The translations under genes and the position numbers were made by a program. From assembly GCA_900472485.1 (NCBI GenBank), contig UCII01000018.1, forward strand, positions 1 to 64,000: a stretch of DNA of 64,000 nucleotides, written 5' to 3'. Origin of the DNA: Hyphomicrobiales bacterium (GTDB lineage: Bacteria > Pseudomonadota > Alphaproteobacteria > Rhizobiales > Rhizobiaceae). Positions 1 through 7,814 of the stretch are shown in pieces. A model generated the notes under the pieces. The model worked only from the letters and a program-made list of their open reading frames with translations, made no database searches and was not told the DNA's origin. Position 1 is the first letter of the stretch. Each line of letters opens with the position of its first letter.

Positions 1-476
1 TGAAGGAAAAGAAGGACCGCATCGACGACGCTCTCAACGCGACGCGCGCTGCCGTTCAGGAAGGTATCGTACCGGGCGGCGGTATCGCTCTCCTGCGCTC
101 CTCCACGAAGATCACTGCCAAGGGTGAAAATCAGGATCAGGAAGCCGGCGTCAACATCGTTCGCCGCGCCCTGCAGTCGCTGGTTCGCCAGATCGCTGAA
201 AACGCCGGTGATGAAGCTTCGATCGTTGTCGGCAAGGTTCTCGACAAGAACGAAGACAACTATGGCTACAACGCTCAGACGTCTGAATATGGCGACATGA
301 TCGCCATGGGCATCGTCGACCCGGTCAAGGTTGTCCGCACGGCTCTGCAGAACGCAGCTTCGGTTGCCTCGCTGCTGATCACCACCGAAGCCATGATCGC
401 CGAACTGCCGAAGAAGGATGCCCCTGCTGGCATGCCGGGCGGCATGGGCGGCATGGGTGGAATGGACATGATGTGA
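1..476 (+). CDS. groEL: Chaperonin GroEL, C-terminal part (cut by window edge)
   Basis: The open frame enters from the left edge (first whole codon at 3) and gives 157 residues, about the last quarter of a ~545-residue GroEL. It shows the equatorial-domain signature VQEGIVPGGG near the start, then NAGDEASIVVGKV and YGYNAQTSEYGDMIAMGIVD. The end is the flexible GGM-repeat tail (GGMPGGMGGMGGMDMM), followed by TGA. GroEL forms the cytoplasmic folding chamber with GroES. groES would be expected upstream, outside the window. A hairpin terminator follows at about 527. Rhizobia often carry several groEL copies, so this need not be the main housekeeping one. Confidence 0.97.
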   Translation, partial: KEKKDRIDDALNATRAAVQEGIVPGGGIALLRSSTKITAKGENQDQEAGVNIVRRALQSLVRQIAENAGDEASIVVGKVLDKNEDNYGYNAQTSEYGDMIAMGIVDPVKVVRTALQNAASVASLLITTEAMIAELPKKDAPAGMPGGMGGMGGMDMM

Positions 477-526
477 TAAGGCCTCAGCCTTAGTCCATTT
501 GTTCAATCCGACATTCGGAATTGACG

Positions 527-553
527 AAGGGCGGCCCTCGGGTCGCCCTTTTC
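527..553 (+). terminator. Intrinsic terminator after groEL
   Basis: A GC-rich hairpin (AAGGGCG paired with CGCCCTT around a short loop) is followed at once by a T-rich stretch. It lies 50 bases after the groEL stop in the right orientation to end that transcript. Confidence 0.8.
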
Positions 554-1027
554 GTTTTAGCCCTTATGACTTCGGCCCAAAGCCGCCAAGTCTTGCGGTA
601 GCGCAAATTTACGCAAATTGCCCCATTGCCGTTTTCAAAAAAGCTCTTATAAATCGCAGCGCAGCGATTTTAGAGGGTTAGCTGCAATGAACGCAAATTT
701 TACTTACATTCGGCACGATTAATCGGCACCCACGCATGTTTATGATCTTAAGGATCGAGAGGCGTCTGGATTTTTTTACTTGAAATGACTTCATAGCTTG
801 GATCACCAAGCCGGAACAAGCATGACAGAAAATGGAAGCAGCAGAGCCGAATGCCCTGCCTTTCATCGGATGCGGCATACGGGAAGACATTCCATCCGGA
901 AGACGCATGGGAATTTGGATACAGCGCGAGGGGGGACCTGGCGCTCAAATGGGGATCATCTTGTTCAAGATTGCCAAGGCCAATTTTTCCGCACCGTTTG
1001 CGCCAGGCTCGCTGGAGTTCGAGGGCC
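554..1027. other. Gene-poor stretch of about 470 bases
   Basis: No convincing gene is seen. Several overlapping short frames exist on both strands, but none has family motifs or a good ribosome binding site. A small palindrome (AAATCGC...GCGATTT, 651-670) lies in an AT-richer part that could hold the promoter of the downstream PAS-like gene. Confidence 0.5.
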
Positions 1028-1408
1028 ATGACCCCCGATCTCTTGGCTCAGTTCTGTATTTCCGAGGGATGGACGGGCGATCTTTCAAGCGGCATCATCA
1101 AACTTGGGCAGTGGGGCACAATGCTGCATGGGCTGAGTTCCTCGGAATGCGGCCTGCTGAGCCTCATGTATTGTTATGACCTGCAGGATCGGGCCCGTAT
1201 CCTCGATCTTTTCGAGCAGGCGGCTACGGCCAATTCGTGCTTCTGCTATTCGACGACGATGCTCGGCGCAGGCGGTCATCGTCAGCCGGTCTTTTGCGTT
1301 GGCGAATCCGTTGCTGCCGACAAGCAGCATGCCGGCAGCATGGTCGGCGTTTTCCTGTTTCCACGCTTCAAACTGGAACCGGGCAGCCAGCTCGCCACCC
1401 GGCAGTAA
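1028..1408 (+). CDS. Small PAS-domain-like protein, orphan
   Basis: This 126-residue protein starts MTPDLLAQFCISEGWTGD and carries the stretch IIKLGQWGTMLHGLSS, then CYDLQDRARILDLFEQAA, GAGGHRQPVFCVGES and GVFLFPRF. The order resembles a compact PAS fold (substrate-like opening, central helix, two late strands), as in short PAS proteins of rhizobia. There is no output domain, so any signalling role would be through a partner. The frame stays open upstream to an ATG at 851, but that extra part looks random. ATG 1028 has GGAG ten bases upstream. A competing minus-strand frame covers 1085-1330. Family assignment is an inference from pattern only. Confidence 0.55.
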   Translation: MTPDLLAQFCISEGWTGDLSSGIIKLGQWGTMLHGLSSSECGLLSLMYCYDLQDRARILDLFEQAATANSCFCYSTTMLGAGGHRQPVFCVGESVAADKQHAGSMVGVFLFPRFKLEPGSQLATRQ

Positions 1409-1465
1409 ACAGCTGTCGATGCTGGTCGGGTGAGTTCACCCAACCAGCTATCGGGCCCAACGTGA

Positions 1466-2173
1466 TCAATCCCGCTTCGGAATGCTGAGACCGCGCTGGC
1501 TTGCCGGACGCGCAAGCGCGCGGTCCAGCCAGGCCATGACCGAGGGGAAACTTTCGAACTCCAGAACCTCGCGGCCACCATAGAAGACGTCGACGCCGCG
1601 AACCCAGGGGAATGTGGTGATGTCGGCGATGGTGTATTCATCGCCCATGATCCATTCTCGCCCCTGCAGGCGACTCTCCAGAACGCCGAGCAGGCGCTTG
1701 GCCTCATCGCGATAACGCTCGACCGGATAAGAGTTGTTCGCAACTTTCTCGGCGGCGAATTTGAAGAAGTGGCCGAACTGGCCGAACATCGGGCCGACGC
1801 CGGCCATTTGGAAAAAGACCCATTCCAGCGTTTCGTAGCGCCTGGCAGCATCGCTCGGCATGAGCTTGCCGGTCTTCTCCGCCAGATAGAGCAGGATCGC
1901 GCCGGATTCGAACAGACCGATCGGCTTGCCGTCTGGACCATTGGGATCGATGATCGCAGGAATGCGGCCGTTCGGGTTCAGCGAAACGAATTCCGGGGAT
2001 TTCTGGTCATTGGTGCCGAAGGAGATCAGATGCGGCTCATAGACCAGACCGAGTTCCTCTAGAGCGATCGAGACTTTGACGCCGTTCGGCGTCGGCAGGG
2101 AATAGAGCTGGATGATATCCGGATTGCTGGCAGGCCAGCGCTTCGTGATCGGAAAGGACGACAGATCGGCCAT
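1466..2173 (-). CDS. Glutathione S-transferase, YfcG/nu-class type
   Basis: Cytosolic GST fold, 235 residues. The N-terminal thioredoxin-like domain has LYSLPTPNGVKVSIALEE, matching the TPNG active-site region of E. coli YfcG, then LNPNGRIPAI with the conserved cis-proline, and ESGAILLYLAEKTG for glutathione binding. The all-helical C-terminal domain ends with WVRGVDVFYGGREVL. YfcG-class proteins are disulfide-bond reductases using two glutathione molecules; that role is inferred here. Start ATG 2173 was chosen because AGGAGC sits just upstream; the frame is open further to 2218. It is divergent from the DoxX gene, with about 210 bases of shared promoter region. Confidence 0.9.
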   Translation of the reverse strand: MADLSSFPITKRWPASNPDIIQLYSLPTPNGVKVSIALEELGLVYEPHLISFGTNDQKSPEFVSLNPNGRIPAIIDPNGPDGKPIGLFESGAILLYLAEKTGKLMPSDAARRYETLEWVFFQMAGVGPMFGQFGHFFKFAAEKVANNSYPVERYRDEAKRLLGVLESRLQGREWIMGDEYTIADITTFPWVRGVDVFYGGREVLEFESFPSVMAWLDRALARPASQRGLSIPKRD

Positions 2174-2387
2174 GGGCTGCTCCTGAAAACCATGATTTGA
2201 CAACTGATTTGGCGCCACAATAGCCGATACGGCTCGTATGGGAAGAGCGATCTAAGCGGATCATTGTTCAATGATTGTGAACTAATTGTGCGCAGTTGTT
2301 TATCTTTCCAACTCCTCAAAAATCACGAATATCCATCTCCAGAGAATAATTGCCACGTGATCCCAAGCGAATTTACTGGAGACCCTC

Positions 2388-2831
2388 ATGTCCAATAGCA
2401 ACAACATCATCATTCTTGTGGCGCGCATCCTGCTCGCCTTCATGTTCATCTTCGCCGGTTTCGGCAAGCTGACGGATCCGGCCGGCACCGCGGGCATGAT
2501 TGCCGGCGCTGGTATGCCAGCCGCAGCGCTGCTCACCTATCTTGCCGGCGCCTTCGAATTCGTCACCGGCGTCTGCGTCCTCATCGGCTTCCAGATCCGC
2601 ATCGTCGGCTGGCTGCTCGCCGCCTTCTGCGTCTTCACCGGCATCGTGTTTCATCTGCCGACCGTCAATGTTCCGGACTTCCCGGCTGCGGCCAATGGGT
2701 GGATCAATGGCCTGAACTTCGTGAACTTCCTAAAGAACATCACGCTCGCCGGCGCCTACATCATGCTCGCCACCAACGGCGCAGGCGTCTACTCGGTCGA
2801 CGCTCGCCGCGGTGCCTACGCAGCCGCCTAA
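2388..2831 (+). CDS. DoxX-family inner-membrane protein
   Basis: 147 residues with four hydrophobic segments and the DoxX signature near the N-terminus (ARILLAFMFIFAGFGKLTDP), then GAFEFVTGVCVLIGF and the final segment NFLKNITLAGAYIMLA. DoxX proteins are small inner-membrane proteins linked to redox or thiol homeostasis; the specific partner is unknown. It starts ATG 2388 with GGAGA upstream and is followed by a strong terminator. Its divergent neighbour is a GST, which fits a joint thiol/redox stress role, but that is inference from position. Confidence 0.9.
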   Translation: MSNSNNIIILVARILLAFMFIFAGFGKLTDPAGTAGMIAGAGMPAAALLTYLAGAFEFVTGVCVLIGFQIRIVGWLLAAFCVFTGIVFHLPTVNVPDFPAAANGWINGLNFVNFLKNITLAGAYIMLATNGAGVYSVDARRGAYAAA

Positions 2832-2852
2832 GTGCTGCCTATCTCCCAAGAC

Positions 2853-2885
2853 AAAAGGCCCGCCGGAATTCCGGCGGGCCTTTTT
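2853..2885 (+). terminator. Strong intrinsic terminator after DoxX gene
   Basis: A perfect GC hairpin (AAGGCCCGCCGG, AATT loop, CCGGCGGGCCTT) with A-run before and T-run after, so it can work in both directions. It also ends the minus-strand hisSZG transcript, whose stop codon is 20 bases away. Confidence 0.93.
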
Positions 2886-2904
2886 ACGTCAAATGTTTGG
2901 GAAA

Positions 2905-3600
2905 TCAGAGTGCACTGCGCACGGCTGATATGATGCGCTCAACCATCGGATCGCCTTCATGACTCGGCTTGCGCGCGCGCACCAGACAAGCCTCCGAGCG
3001 CAGGATGATGCCATCAGACAGGATCTTCAGATGGTTCGCTCTCAGAGTCGAGCCGGTGGAGGTGATGTCGACGATGATATCGGCCGAGCCGGCAGCAGGT
3101 GCCCCCTCCGTCGCACCAAGACTTTCGACGATGCGATAGAGCTGTATGCCGTGCTGGCTGGAGAAGAACTGCTGCGTCAGCCGCCAATATTTCGTCGCGA
3201 CCGTCAGCCTGTGACCATGACGGGCACGAAAATCGGCTGCGACATCACCGAGATCGGCCATGCTATCGACGTCGAGCCAGATTTCCGGCACCGCGACGAC
3301 GACATCGGCATGACCGAAACCGAGCCTAGCGCAGAATTCGACCCGGCGATCGGCCTCCGCCATGCCCTCACGTACGAGGTCTTCACCGGTAATGCCGAAA
3401 TCGACGCTGCCATTGCCGATCTCTCGCGAGATTTCCGAGGCTGACAGGAAGGCGATCTCGACTCCGTCCCAACCCTCGACACGGCCGCGATAGGAACGAT
3501 CGTTACCGACGGCGACGATCGGCATTCCGGCACGCTCGAAGATCGCGGCGCAATCGTCCTTCATCCGGCCCTTGGAAGGAAGCGCTATCGTGATGGTCAT
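2905..3600 (-). CDS. hisG: ATP phosphoribosyltransferase, short form
   Basis: First step of histidine biosynthesis: ATP plus PRPP gives phosphoribosyl-ATP. The 231-residue length is the short HisG form, which lacks the C-terminal regulatory domain and needs HisZ. Seen: MTITIALPSKGRM at the start, DFGITGEDLV, and the PRPP-loop region DIIVDITSTGSTLRANHLK. Start ATG 3600 overlaps the hisZ stop as ATGA, which implies translational coupling; the frame stays open upstream to 3636 inside hisZ. Last gene of hisS-hisZ-hisG, with a terminator just downstream. Confidence 0.96.
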   Translation of the reverse strand: MTITIALPSKGRMKDDCAAIFERAGMPIVAVGNDRSYRGRVEGWDGVEIAFLSASEISREIGNGSVDFGITGEDLVREGMAEADRRVEFCARLGFGHADVVVAVPEIWLDVDSMADLGDVAADFRARHGHRLTVATKYWRLTQQFFSSQHGIQLYRIVESLGATEGAPAAGSADIIVDITSTGSTLRANHLKILSDGIILRSEACLVRARKPSHEGDPMVERIISAVRSAL

Positions 3601-4718
3601 CAGGCTGCCCTCGCGGTTTCGATACGGTCGAGCCAAAGCGCGAAGCCGACAGCCGGGATATGGTTCTTGGCACCGAGCAGGGTCATCAGCCGGTCGAAGC
3701 GGCCGCCGCCGGCGAGCACCGCGCTCGACCCTTCCACCGTCACCTCGAAGACGAGGCCGGTATAGTAATCGAGCGGGCGACCAAAGGCAGCACGATAGTC
3801 GATCTTAGAGGCGTCGACACCGGCGTAGGCCAATGCCGCGACGCGGGCATCGAAGCTTTCCAAGGCCCTGCCCAGCTTCAGACCTGCCGCGTCGGCGAAG
3901 CCCGCCAGTGCGGCGGAGGCATCCGAAAGCGGCACGCTCAGGGACAAAAACTCCTCCAGCACGCGGAAGGCCGCATCGTCGAGCCGCGTTTCCGATAAGA
4001 CCAGCTTCTCGCGAAGGCGGCGGGCGATCTCCTGCGGCGAGCGGCTGGCGTTGGTCGAATAGCCGGTCGCGTGCATGGTGGCGTCGATATGCCTGACCAG
4101 CCCCTGCTCGTCGCCACGGCTCAGGAAATCGAGCACATGGGCATCGAGCCCTGTGACCGGCTGCGGGCTTGCAAGATGCGCCAGCAAGGTTTCGAGCTGC
4201 ATCATGTTGCCGAAAGCGTGGATCAGCCGCTTCTGCCAACCGGATGGCAAGCCGAGCGCCTGTACGACAGCCTCGAACACGGCCTGATCGCCAAGTGTCA
4301 CGGAGAACGGCTTGCCGGGCACCACGCGATCCAGGATACCGATGGCATCGCTGATGGCGCGGGCATCGGCGTTCGCCGTATTGCCATCACCCAAATCCTC
4401 GATGCCGGCCTGGTAAAATTCATGGCCGCCTTCGCGGCGCTGGCGGAAGATCTCGCCGAGATAGGAATAGCGCTTCGGCGTGCCGGTGGCGGTCTCGATA
4501 TGGCGCAGGCAGACGGGAATGGTGAATTCCGGGCGCAGGCAAAGGCTGGCGCCGGTTTCGCTTTCAGTCATGAAGATGCGCCGGCGAAGATCCTCGCCGG
4601 CCATGTCGAGAAAGGGTTCGGCCGGCTGGATGATGGGCGTATCCACCCTATCCGTTCCGCGAACGGAGAATTCGTCCAGCAGATCGCTGGCAAAATTCGG
4701 GAGGTTGATCAGGGGCAT
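3600..4718 (-). CDS. hisZ: HisZ, regulatory subunit of ATP phosphoribosyltransferase
   Basis: 372 residues related to the catalytic core of histidyl-tRNA synthetase, but without aminoacylation. Seen: class II core elements such as RRRIFMTESETGASLCLRPEFTIP, GEIFRQRREGGHEFYQAGIEDLG (motif-2-like), DYYTGLVFEV and GGGRFDRLMTLLG. HisZ joins HisG in a hetero-octamer and carries the histidine feedback site. Start ATG 4718 overlaps the hisS stop (ATGA). An open frame continues upstream to 4982 but lies inside hisS and is a shadow. The position between hisS and hisG supports the call. Confidence 0.95.
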   Translation of the reverse strand: MPLINLPNFASDLLDEFSVRGTDRVDTPIIQPAEPFLDMAGEDLRRRIFMTESETGASLCLRPEFTIPVCLRHIETATGTPKRYSYLGEIFRQRREGGHEFYQAGIEDLGDGNTANADARAISDAIGILDRVVPGKPFSVTLGDQAVFEAVVQALGLPSGWQKRLIHAFGNMMQLETLLAHLASPQPVTGLDAHVLDFLSRGDEQGLVRHIDATMHATGYSTNASRSPQEIARRLREKLVLSETRLDDAAFRVLEEFLSLSVPLSDASAALAGFADAAGLKLGRALESFDARVAALAYAGVDASKIDYRAAFGRPLDYYTGLVFEVTVEGSSAVLAGGGRFDRLMTLLGAKNHIPAVGFALWLDRIETARAA

Positions 4719-6232
4719 CAGCCCGCCCTCTTCCGGTCTTCCGCCTGAGCCGCCAAGATAGCCTTGACCTTCTCGATCAGTTCGGCCTCCGGCACGGTTT
4801 CCTGCGCAACACGGGCTTCGCGCCAGCTGGCATTGTCCTCGATCTCGCCGGATAGGCGCTTGCCCTCGATCAGATCCTTGATCTGCACGACGCCTTGGGC
4901 GCGTTCGTCGCCACCCTGGATGATGGCGATCGGGCAGCCGCGGCGGTCGGCATATTTCAGCTGGTTGCCGAACTTCTTCCAATTGCCCTGGAACATTTCG
5001 GCGCGGATGCCGGCGGCGCGCAGTTGCTGCGTGAAGCGCTGGTAGCGTCCCATGGCATCGACATCGCCATCCATGACGGTGACGAGTACGGGCTCGATCA
5101 CTTCGTCCGTGCCGAGCTTGCCTAGGTTCTTCAGCGCCGTCATCAGGCGCGACACGCCGATGGAAAAGCCGGTGGCAGGCACCGGCTGACCCATGAAGCG
5201 CGAGACGAGCCCGTCATAACGGCCGCCGCCGCCAACCGAACCGAAGACGACCTTCTCGCCCTTCTCGTTGGTGACGTCGAACAGCAGCTCGGCTTCGTAG
5301 ACCGGGCCGGTATAATATTCGAGGCCGCGCACGACGGAGGGATCGATCTTGATACGATCCGACTGATAGCCGGCACTGGTGACGAGGCTGCCGATGAAAT
5401 TCAGTTCCTCGACGCCTTCGCCGCCGTTGGACGTGCCGGCGACGAGCTCGGCAAGCTGAGCCGCACTTTCCGCATAGTCCTTGATGCCGACGAAGAAGAG
5501 TACCTTCTCGATCTGGCTTTGGTCGAGACCCGCACCCTTGGTAAAATCGCCGGACTCGTCCTTGCGGCCGGGGCCGAGCAGCAGCGCCACGCCTTCCGAG
5601 CCGAACTTGTCAAGCTTGTCGATGGCGCGCAGCACGTTCAGGCGCTGGGCAGCCTTGTCATCGCCGCCGAGGCCGATGGCTTCCAACACGCCGTCGAGAA
5701 CTTTGCGATTGTTGACGCGGATCACATAGTCGCCGCGCTTTATGCCCAATGCTTCCAGCGTGTCGGCCATCATCATGCACATCTCGGCATCCGCCTGCAC
5801 GCCCGGCGCGCCGACGGTATCGGCGTCGAACTGCATGAACTGGCGGAAGCGACCCGGACCCGGCTTCTCGTTGCGGAAGACGTAGCCGGCGCGATAGGTG
5901 CGGTAGGGAAGCTGGATCTCGTTGAAATTCTCCGCGACGTGCCGGGCAAGCGGCGCCGTCAGGTCATAGCGCAGCGACATCCACTGCTCGTCGTCATCCT
6001 GAAGCGAGAAAACACCTTCATTCGGCCGGTCGCTATCGGGCAGGAACTTGCCGAGCGCATCGGTATATTCGAACAGCGGCGTTTCGACGGGATCGAAACC
6101 ATAATGCTCGTATACCCTACGGATCTTGGAGGTCATCTCGTTGACGGCGCGAATGTCGCTGGCCGAACGATCGACAAAGCCACGCGGCAGGCGGGCCTTG
6201 AGCTTCTGCGGTTTCTTTTGTTTGTCGCTCAT
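4718..6232 (-). CDS. hisS: Histidyl-tRNA synthetase
   Basis: 504-residue class II synthetase charging tRNA-His. Seen: motif 1 region at the N-terminus, RYDLTAPLARHVAEN, motif 2 YRAGYVFRNEKPGPGRFRQF, the histidine-binding motif GLEYYTGPVYEAELLF, and motif 3 GGGGRYDGLVSRFMGQ. The C-terminal anticodon-binding domain includes PIAIIQGGDERAQGVVQIKDL. It is somewhat longer than E. coli HisRS (424), as usual for alphaproteobacteria. First gene of hisS-hisZ-hisG; the three genes overlap by four bases each. Confidence 0.97.
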   Translation of the reverse strand: MSDKQKKPQKLKARLPRGFVDRSASDIRAVNEMTSKIRRVYEHYGFDPVETPLFEYTDALGKFLPDSDRPNEGVFSLQDDDEQWMSLRYDLTAPLARHVAENFNEIQLPYRTYRAGYVFRNEKPGPGRFRQFMQFDADTVGAPGVQADAEMCMMMADTLEALGIKRGDYVIRVNNRKVLDGVLEAIGLGGDDKAAQRLNVLRAIDKLDKFGSEGVALLLGPGRKDESGDFTKGAGLDQSQIEKVLFFVGIKDYAESAAQLAELVAGTSNGGEGVEELNFIGSLVTSAGYQSDRIKIDPSVVRGLEYYTGPVYEAELLFDVTNEKGEKVVFGSVGGGGRYDGLVSRFMGQPVPATGFSIGVSRLMTALKNLGKLGTDEVIEPVLVTVMDGDVDAMGRYQRFTQQLRAAGIRAEMFQGNWKKFGNQLKYADRRGCPIAIIQGGDERAQGVVQIKDLIEGKRLSGEIEDNASWREARVAQETVPEAELIEKVKAILAAQAEDRKRAG

Positions 6233-6405
6233 CTCTAGGGTAATCCGGTATGGGAACAGTCGCGGTTAACTAGCGGATTGGGCCGAATGCGGCAAGGATT
6301 GTTATAAGTTAGCTGACGACAAACCGACAAATGACGGATGACAGACGGACAAGAAAGATCTATGTTTGGGATACACGCATCCCAATCCCTATCAAGGCCA
6401 TCTTG

Positions 6406-6633
6406 ATGAGCAAACAAACCGCCATCCGTCTGCCAGATGAAACCTATGAGCGCCTGCAGGCTCTGGCCACGCGAACGGGCCGGACCGCAACCTTCTACAT
6501 TCGTCAAGCCGTTGAGGCGCACTTGGACGAAATGGAAGACGTATACTTAGCAGAACGCGCCATGGAGCGGATTAAGAACGGTGAAGACGAGGTCGTAAGC
6601 TCCGAGGAATTCTGGCGTGGCATGGACGATTGA
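6406..6633 (+). CDS. RelB/CopG-like antitoxin
   Basis: 75 residues. The start KQTAIRLPDETYERLQALA followed by TGRTATFYIRQAVEAHL is a ribbon-helix-helix DNA-binding fold, and the acidic tail SSEEFWRGMDD is the likely toxin-wrapping part. The toxin gene overlaps its end by 17 bases in another frame, the standard antitoxin-first arrangement. The frame is open upstream to 6331, but ATG 6406 gives the normal family N-terminus. By family knowledge it should repress its own promoter in the 170 bases upstream. Confidence 0.88.
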   Translation: MSKQTAIRLPDETYERLQALATRTGRTATFYIRQAVEAHLDEMEDVYLAERAMERIKNGEDEVVSSEEFWRGMDD

Positions 6634-6886
6634 GTATGCGCGATCTGCTCGCAAATTTGTCGAAAAACTCAATCCAGAGACACGCAAGAGAATAAGGAGC
6701 TTTCTCGAGGAACGTCTCGCCACTTTGCATGATCCCCGTCAGATTGGCGATGCTCTGCAGGGTGCGCGGTTGGGGAATTACTGGCGTTATCGAGTCGGCG
6801 ATTACCGAATTATCTGCGACCTGCAGGATAGCCGCTTGGTTGTGCTTGTTATCGAAATCGGAAACCGTCGCGACGTCTATCGTTAG
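6617..6886 (+). CDS. RelE/ParE-family toxin
   Basis: 89 residues. Seen: MAWTIEYARSARKFVEKLN at the start, a basic helix PETRKRIRSFLEERLA, and the RelE-fold strands LGNYWRYRVGDYRIICDLQD and LVVLVIEIGNRRDVYR. The arginine-rich RVGDYRII and RRDVYR segments match RelE-type mRNA interferases. The gene overlaps the antitoxin by 17 bases. Whether it is a ribosome-dependent endonuclease (RelE) or a gyrase poison (ParE) cannot be settled by eye; the sequence looks closer to RelE. Confidence 0.88.
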   Translation: MAWTIEYARSARKFVEKLNPETRKRIRSFLEERLATLHDPRQIGDALQGARLGNYWRYRVGDYRIICDLQDSRLVVLVIEIGNRRDVYR

Positions 6887-6961
6887 GCGTAATTTTGGAT
6901 TTGGAACAATACCGGAAAATGGCGGGTTGGCGCCGGACTCGCTTCATCCTATGTTGATTGC

Positions 6962-7333
6962 ATGCGTTTCTTTGCGATCCTGACAATGCTGATTGCCTGG
7001 TTGCTCTATGGTGCCATGCCGGCGCTGGCGAATTGCCCTGTCTGCGATTCCGCCATGTCCATGCCGGCGACGGTGAGCGTGCATGATGGTATGGCCGATA
7101 TGCATGGCATGGGGGGCCATGCCAACGTGGCCGAACACCAGCAGAAGAAGCCGGAAAACCCTTGCGCCGGTGGCATGGCGCATGTGGCGTCCTGTGCCGC
7201 CTGCATTGCCTTGATGCCGACCCTTGCGGCCGAAGACGGCAAACACGCCTTCTCCTATCCAGCCCCGGAGCCCGTACAGCGTCTTGCCGACTCCCGGCCG
7301 CAGCCGACAGCACCCCCTCCCCGTTTCGCCTGA
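6962..7333 (+). CDS. Exported Met/His/Cys-rich small protein
   Basis: 123 residues with a clear signal peptide (MRFFAILTMLIAWLLYGAMPALA, then cleavage). The mature part has two CxxC pairs (CPVC and CAAC) and runs rich in Met and His (SAMSMPATVSVHDGMADMHG, then MGGHANVAEH), with a proline-rich tail. This composition suggests periplasmic binding of a soft metal such as copper. I do not recognise the family. It sits 72 bases before a DUF305 gene of the copper-linked CopM type, probably in one transcript. No strong ribosome binding site is visible, so the start is uncertain. Confidence 0.65.
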   Translation: MRFFAILTMLIAWLLYGAMPALANCPVCDSAMSMPATVSVHDGMADMHGMGGHANVAEHQQKKPENPCAGGMAHVASCAACIALMPTLAAEDGKHAFSYPAPEPVQRLADSRPQPTAPPPRFA

Positions 7334-7405
7334 CGATCGCCTGCATTCAATCGACGAGCGCTGCCGCTCAAATTCAGATACCGTCCTGAAACGGAGAGAA
7401 TACCT

Positions 7406-7774
7406 ATGACTACTTCAAGATCGCTGATCCTCGCCAGCGTATTCGCCTTTGCCCTCACCCTTCCCGCCTTTGCCGACGACATGAAGGGCATGGATATGAG
7501 CAAGCCGATGGGCAACGAGAGCGCCTCCAGCAAGGCGTTCAACAATGCCATGGGCAAGATGCACAAGGACATGATGATCCACTACAGCGGCGACGCCGAT
7601 GCGGATTTCGTCCGCGGCATGATCCCGCATCATCAGGGCGCGATCGACATGGCGAAGATCGAGCTGAAATACGGAAAAGATCCCGAGCTGCGCAAACTGG
7701 CGGAGGCCGTCATTACCGCGCAGGAAGCCGAGATCAAGGAAATGAAAGCCTGGCTGCAGAAGCACGGCAAGTGA
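7406..7774 (+). CDS. DUF305 (CopM-like) periplasmic protein
   Basis: 122 residues with a signal peptide (LILASVFAFALTLPAFA). The mature part begins with Met-rich DDMKGMDMSKPMG and has the DUF305 signature DFVRGMIPHHQGAIDMAKIEL followed by EIKEMKAWL. DUF305 proteins of this size are ferritin-like helical bundles; some (CopM in cyanobacteria) bind copper. The preceding exported Met/His-rich protein supports a metal-handling pair. Good ribosome binding site (GGAGA) before ATG 7406. Confidence 0.9.
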   Translation: MTTSRSLILASVFAFALTLPAFADDMKGMDMSKPMGNESASSKAFNNAMGKMHKDMMIHYSGDADADFVRGMIPHHQGAIDMAKIELKYGKDPELRKLAEAVITAQEAEIKEMKAWLQKHGK

Positions 7775-7814
7775 ACCATACGGTAAATGGGAGGCGGCAT
7801 TCGTGCCGTCTCTC

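Noticed and set aside
1282..1941. Minus-strand 219-codon frame over the GST gene
   Set aside because: Same strand but different frame from the GST; Ser/Arg/Pro-rich shadow of the GST coding sequence.
3600..4982. HisZ with an 88-residue N-terminal extension
   Set aside because: The extension lies inside hisS; true HisZ starts MPLINLP at 4718 by ATGA overlap.
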